Shown here: one piece after another, positions 5,634 to 6,206 of the stretch
How the letters are laid out: the number at the start of each line of letters is the position of its first letter
Position numbering within the stretch: position 1 is the stretch's first letter
From: an uncultured bacterium
Lineage (GTDB): Bacteria; Bacillota; Clostridia; Lachnospirales; Lachnospiraceae
NCBI GenBank assembly: GCA_947071365.1
Contig: CAMTFT010000121.1
Coordinates: forward strand, 1 to 6,206
Length of the DNA stretch: 6,206 bases
Direction: 5' to 3'
Translations under genes and position numbers: made by a program
Notes under the pieces: generated by a model
What the model was told of the DNA's origin: nothing
Seen by the model: only the letters and a program-made list of their open reading frames with translations
Databases searched by the model: none

Positions 5634-6056
5634 CTAGTAGCTGTTTAAATGGTTTAGCTGTTTTAAATAGAGTATATCTGCTGTATTCTTTACAATTTGA
5701 TTACCATGCATCTCCAGTATTCCGTCAATTTTGCGGAGGTGGTCTTTTGTGTCAGCGGTAAATTCTTTTGGCGTTGCATATAATTCCAGTATCAGGTCGT
5801 AATTTCTGGAAACAACATATTCGATGTTATCGAGTCGTTTATCCATTTTGTCTAATCGTACATCCATCTGGTCGAGTCGTCCGTCGATCTGGTCGAACCG
5901 TTCGTCCATTTTATCTAATCGTACATCCATTTGGTCGAGTCGTCCGTCAATTTGGTCGAACCTCTCGTCCATTTTATCGAGTCGTTCATTGATAGGCTGT
6001 ATTTTGATATCCATGATCTCGGATATCGCCTGCAGATCCTGCGTACTAAGTGCCAT
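5634..6056 (-). CDS. Heptad-repeat coiled-coil protein of unknown function
   Basis: I do not recognise a characterised family. The 140-residue product has a short N-terminal part (1-24), then eight consecutive 7-residue units from residue 25 to 80 (RLDKMDE, RFDQIDG, RLDQMDV, RLDKMDE, RFDQIDG, RLDQMDV, RLDKMDK, RLDNIEY). Hydrophobic residues recur at two positions of each heptad (L or F, then M or I), as expected for a parallel alpha-helical coiled coil, so it probably oligomerises or binds a helical partner. The C-terminal 60 residues are also helical in character (ILELYATPKEF, KIDGILEMHGNQI). No signal peptide or membrane segment is present, so it should be cytoplasmic. GAGGAGGG (6062-6069) lies 5 bases before the ATG, and a good promoter is just upstream. 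The methyltransferase follows on the same strand. Similar short heptad-rich proteins occur in Clostridia, but no role can be assigned. Confidence 0.8.
   Translation of the reverse strand: MALSTQDLQAISEIMDIKIQPINERLDKMDERFDQIDGRLDQMDVRLDKMDERFDQIDGRLDQMDVRLDKMDKRLDNIEYVVSRNYDLILELYATPKEFTADTKDHLRKIDGILEMHGNQIVKNTADILYLKQLNHLNSY
5838..5984 (-). repeat. 63-base tandem repeat encoding three heptads
   Basis: Two full 63-base units (5922-5984 and 5859-5921) encode the same 21 residues, RLDKMDERFDQIDG followed by RLDQMDV. A 21-base partial third unit (5838-5858, RLDKMDK) follows. The two full units differ at about 7 of 63 bases, all silent, for example Arg as AGG or CGG and Glu as GAG or GAA. The repeat explains the open frames on the opposite strand here. 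Confidence 0.85.
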
Positions 6057-6083
6057 ATCATCCCTCCTCTCGTTAGTGTTTAC

Positions 6084-6112
6084 AGTATATCATGCAGGCA
6101 GAGGATTGTCTA
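6084..6112 (-). promoter_or_regulatory. Promoter of the coiled-coil gene
   Basis: On the minus strand TAGACA (6107-6112) and TATACT (6084-6089) are spaced by 17 bases, each one mismatch from the sigma-70/sigma-A consensus. Transcription would start near 6077, about 20 bases before the ATG, with the GAGGAGGG ribosome site in between. A consensus TTGACA at 6122-6127 on the same strand has no -10 box at the right distance. Confidence 0.75.
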
Positions 6113-6206
6113 ATAAAATATTGTCAAAATAAGTCAGGTATGTGGACGCGAAGTAAAATGTGTTTATCTTGCAATTTCGGGTTAAAAATTATAAGTTTTG
6201 CATAAT

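Noticed and set aside
5838..5984. CRISPR array
   Set aside because: The repeated units are contiguous, coding and without spacers.
5768..6132. Plus-strand repeat-rich open frames (SNRTSIWSSRPSIWS type)
   Set aside because: They are the opposite-strand reading of the 63-base heptad repeat; the minus-strand frame has the promoter, the ribosome site and the coiled-coil pattern.
6169..6195. Possible plus-strand promoter (TTGCAA and TATAAG)
   Set aside because: The spacer is only 15 bases and no gene start is visible before the window ends.

Overview
The window looks like chromosomal DNA from a Gram-positive anaerobe of the Clostridia, most likely a Lachnospiraceae member. This rests on the purine-rich Shine-Dalgarno sites (AAGGAG, GGGAGGA, GAGGAGGG), TTG and GTG starts, the dlt genes, and a large hybrid histidine kinase of a type common in that family. 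Genus and species cannot be read from the sequence.

Left part (1-1630), plus strand: the 3' end of a D-alanine-polymer esterification (dlt) operon. dltC (carrier protein) is followed 3 bases later by dltD (serine-type transferase, TTG start). A 53-codon GTG-start gene then overlaps the end of dltD by 35 bases. It encodes a one-span microprotein ending in FVYTQF, which fits DltX, the acyl-shuttle peptide. dltA and dltB are presumably upstream, outside the window. In this scheme D-Ala is carried by DltC in the cytoplasm, passed by the MBOAT protein DltB to the C-terminal Tyr of DltX outside the membrane, and placed on teichoic acid by DltD. A strong hairpin terminator closes the operon.

Non-coding part (1556-1971): no convincing gene. 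It holds a 293-base structured element (1558-1850) built from nested inverted repeats (outer arms 13/13 perfect, inner arms 20/20 perfect) that also encloses the dlt terminator. A consensus TTGACA-17-TATAAT promoter, an AAGGAG site and a TTG codon follow and set the start of the next gene.

Middle (1972-4557), plus strand: an 861-residue membrane hybrid histidine kinase with an extracytoplasmic sensor region, HisKA, HATPase_c and two receiver domains, and no visible HPt or DNA-binding domain. Its last 43 bases are tandemly repeated about three times beyond the stop codon. A bidirectional hairpin terminator (4648-4690) then separates it from the convergent genes.

Right part (4704-6056), minus strand: a PUA-less RlmI/RlmK-type SAM methyltransferase, and upstream of it a 140-residue heptad-repeat coiled-coil protein with its own promoter (TAGACA-17-TATACT). 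The last 94 bases (6113-6206) are AT-rich and show no gene.
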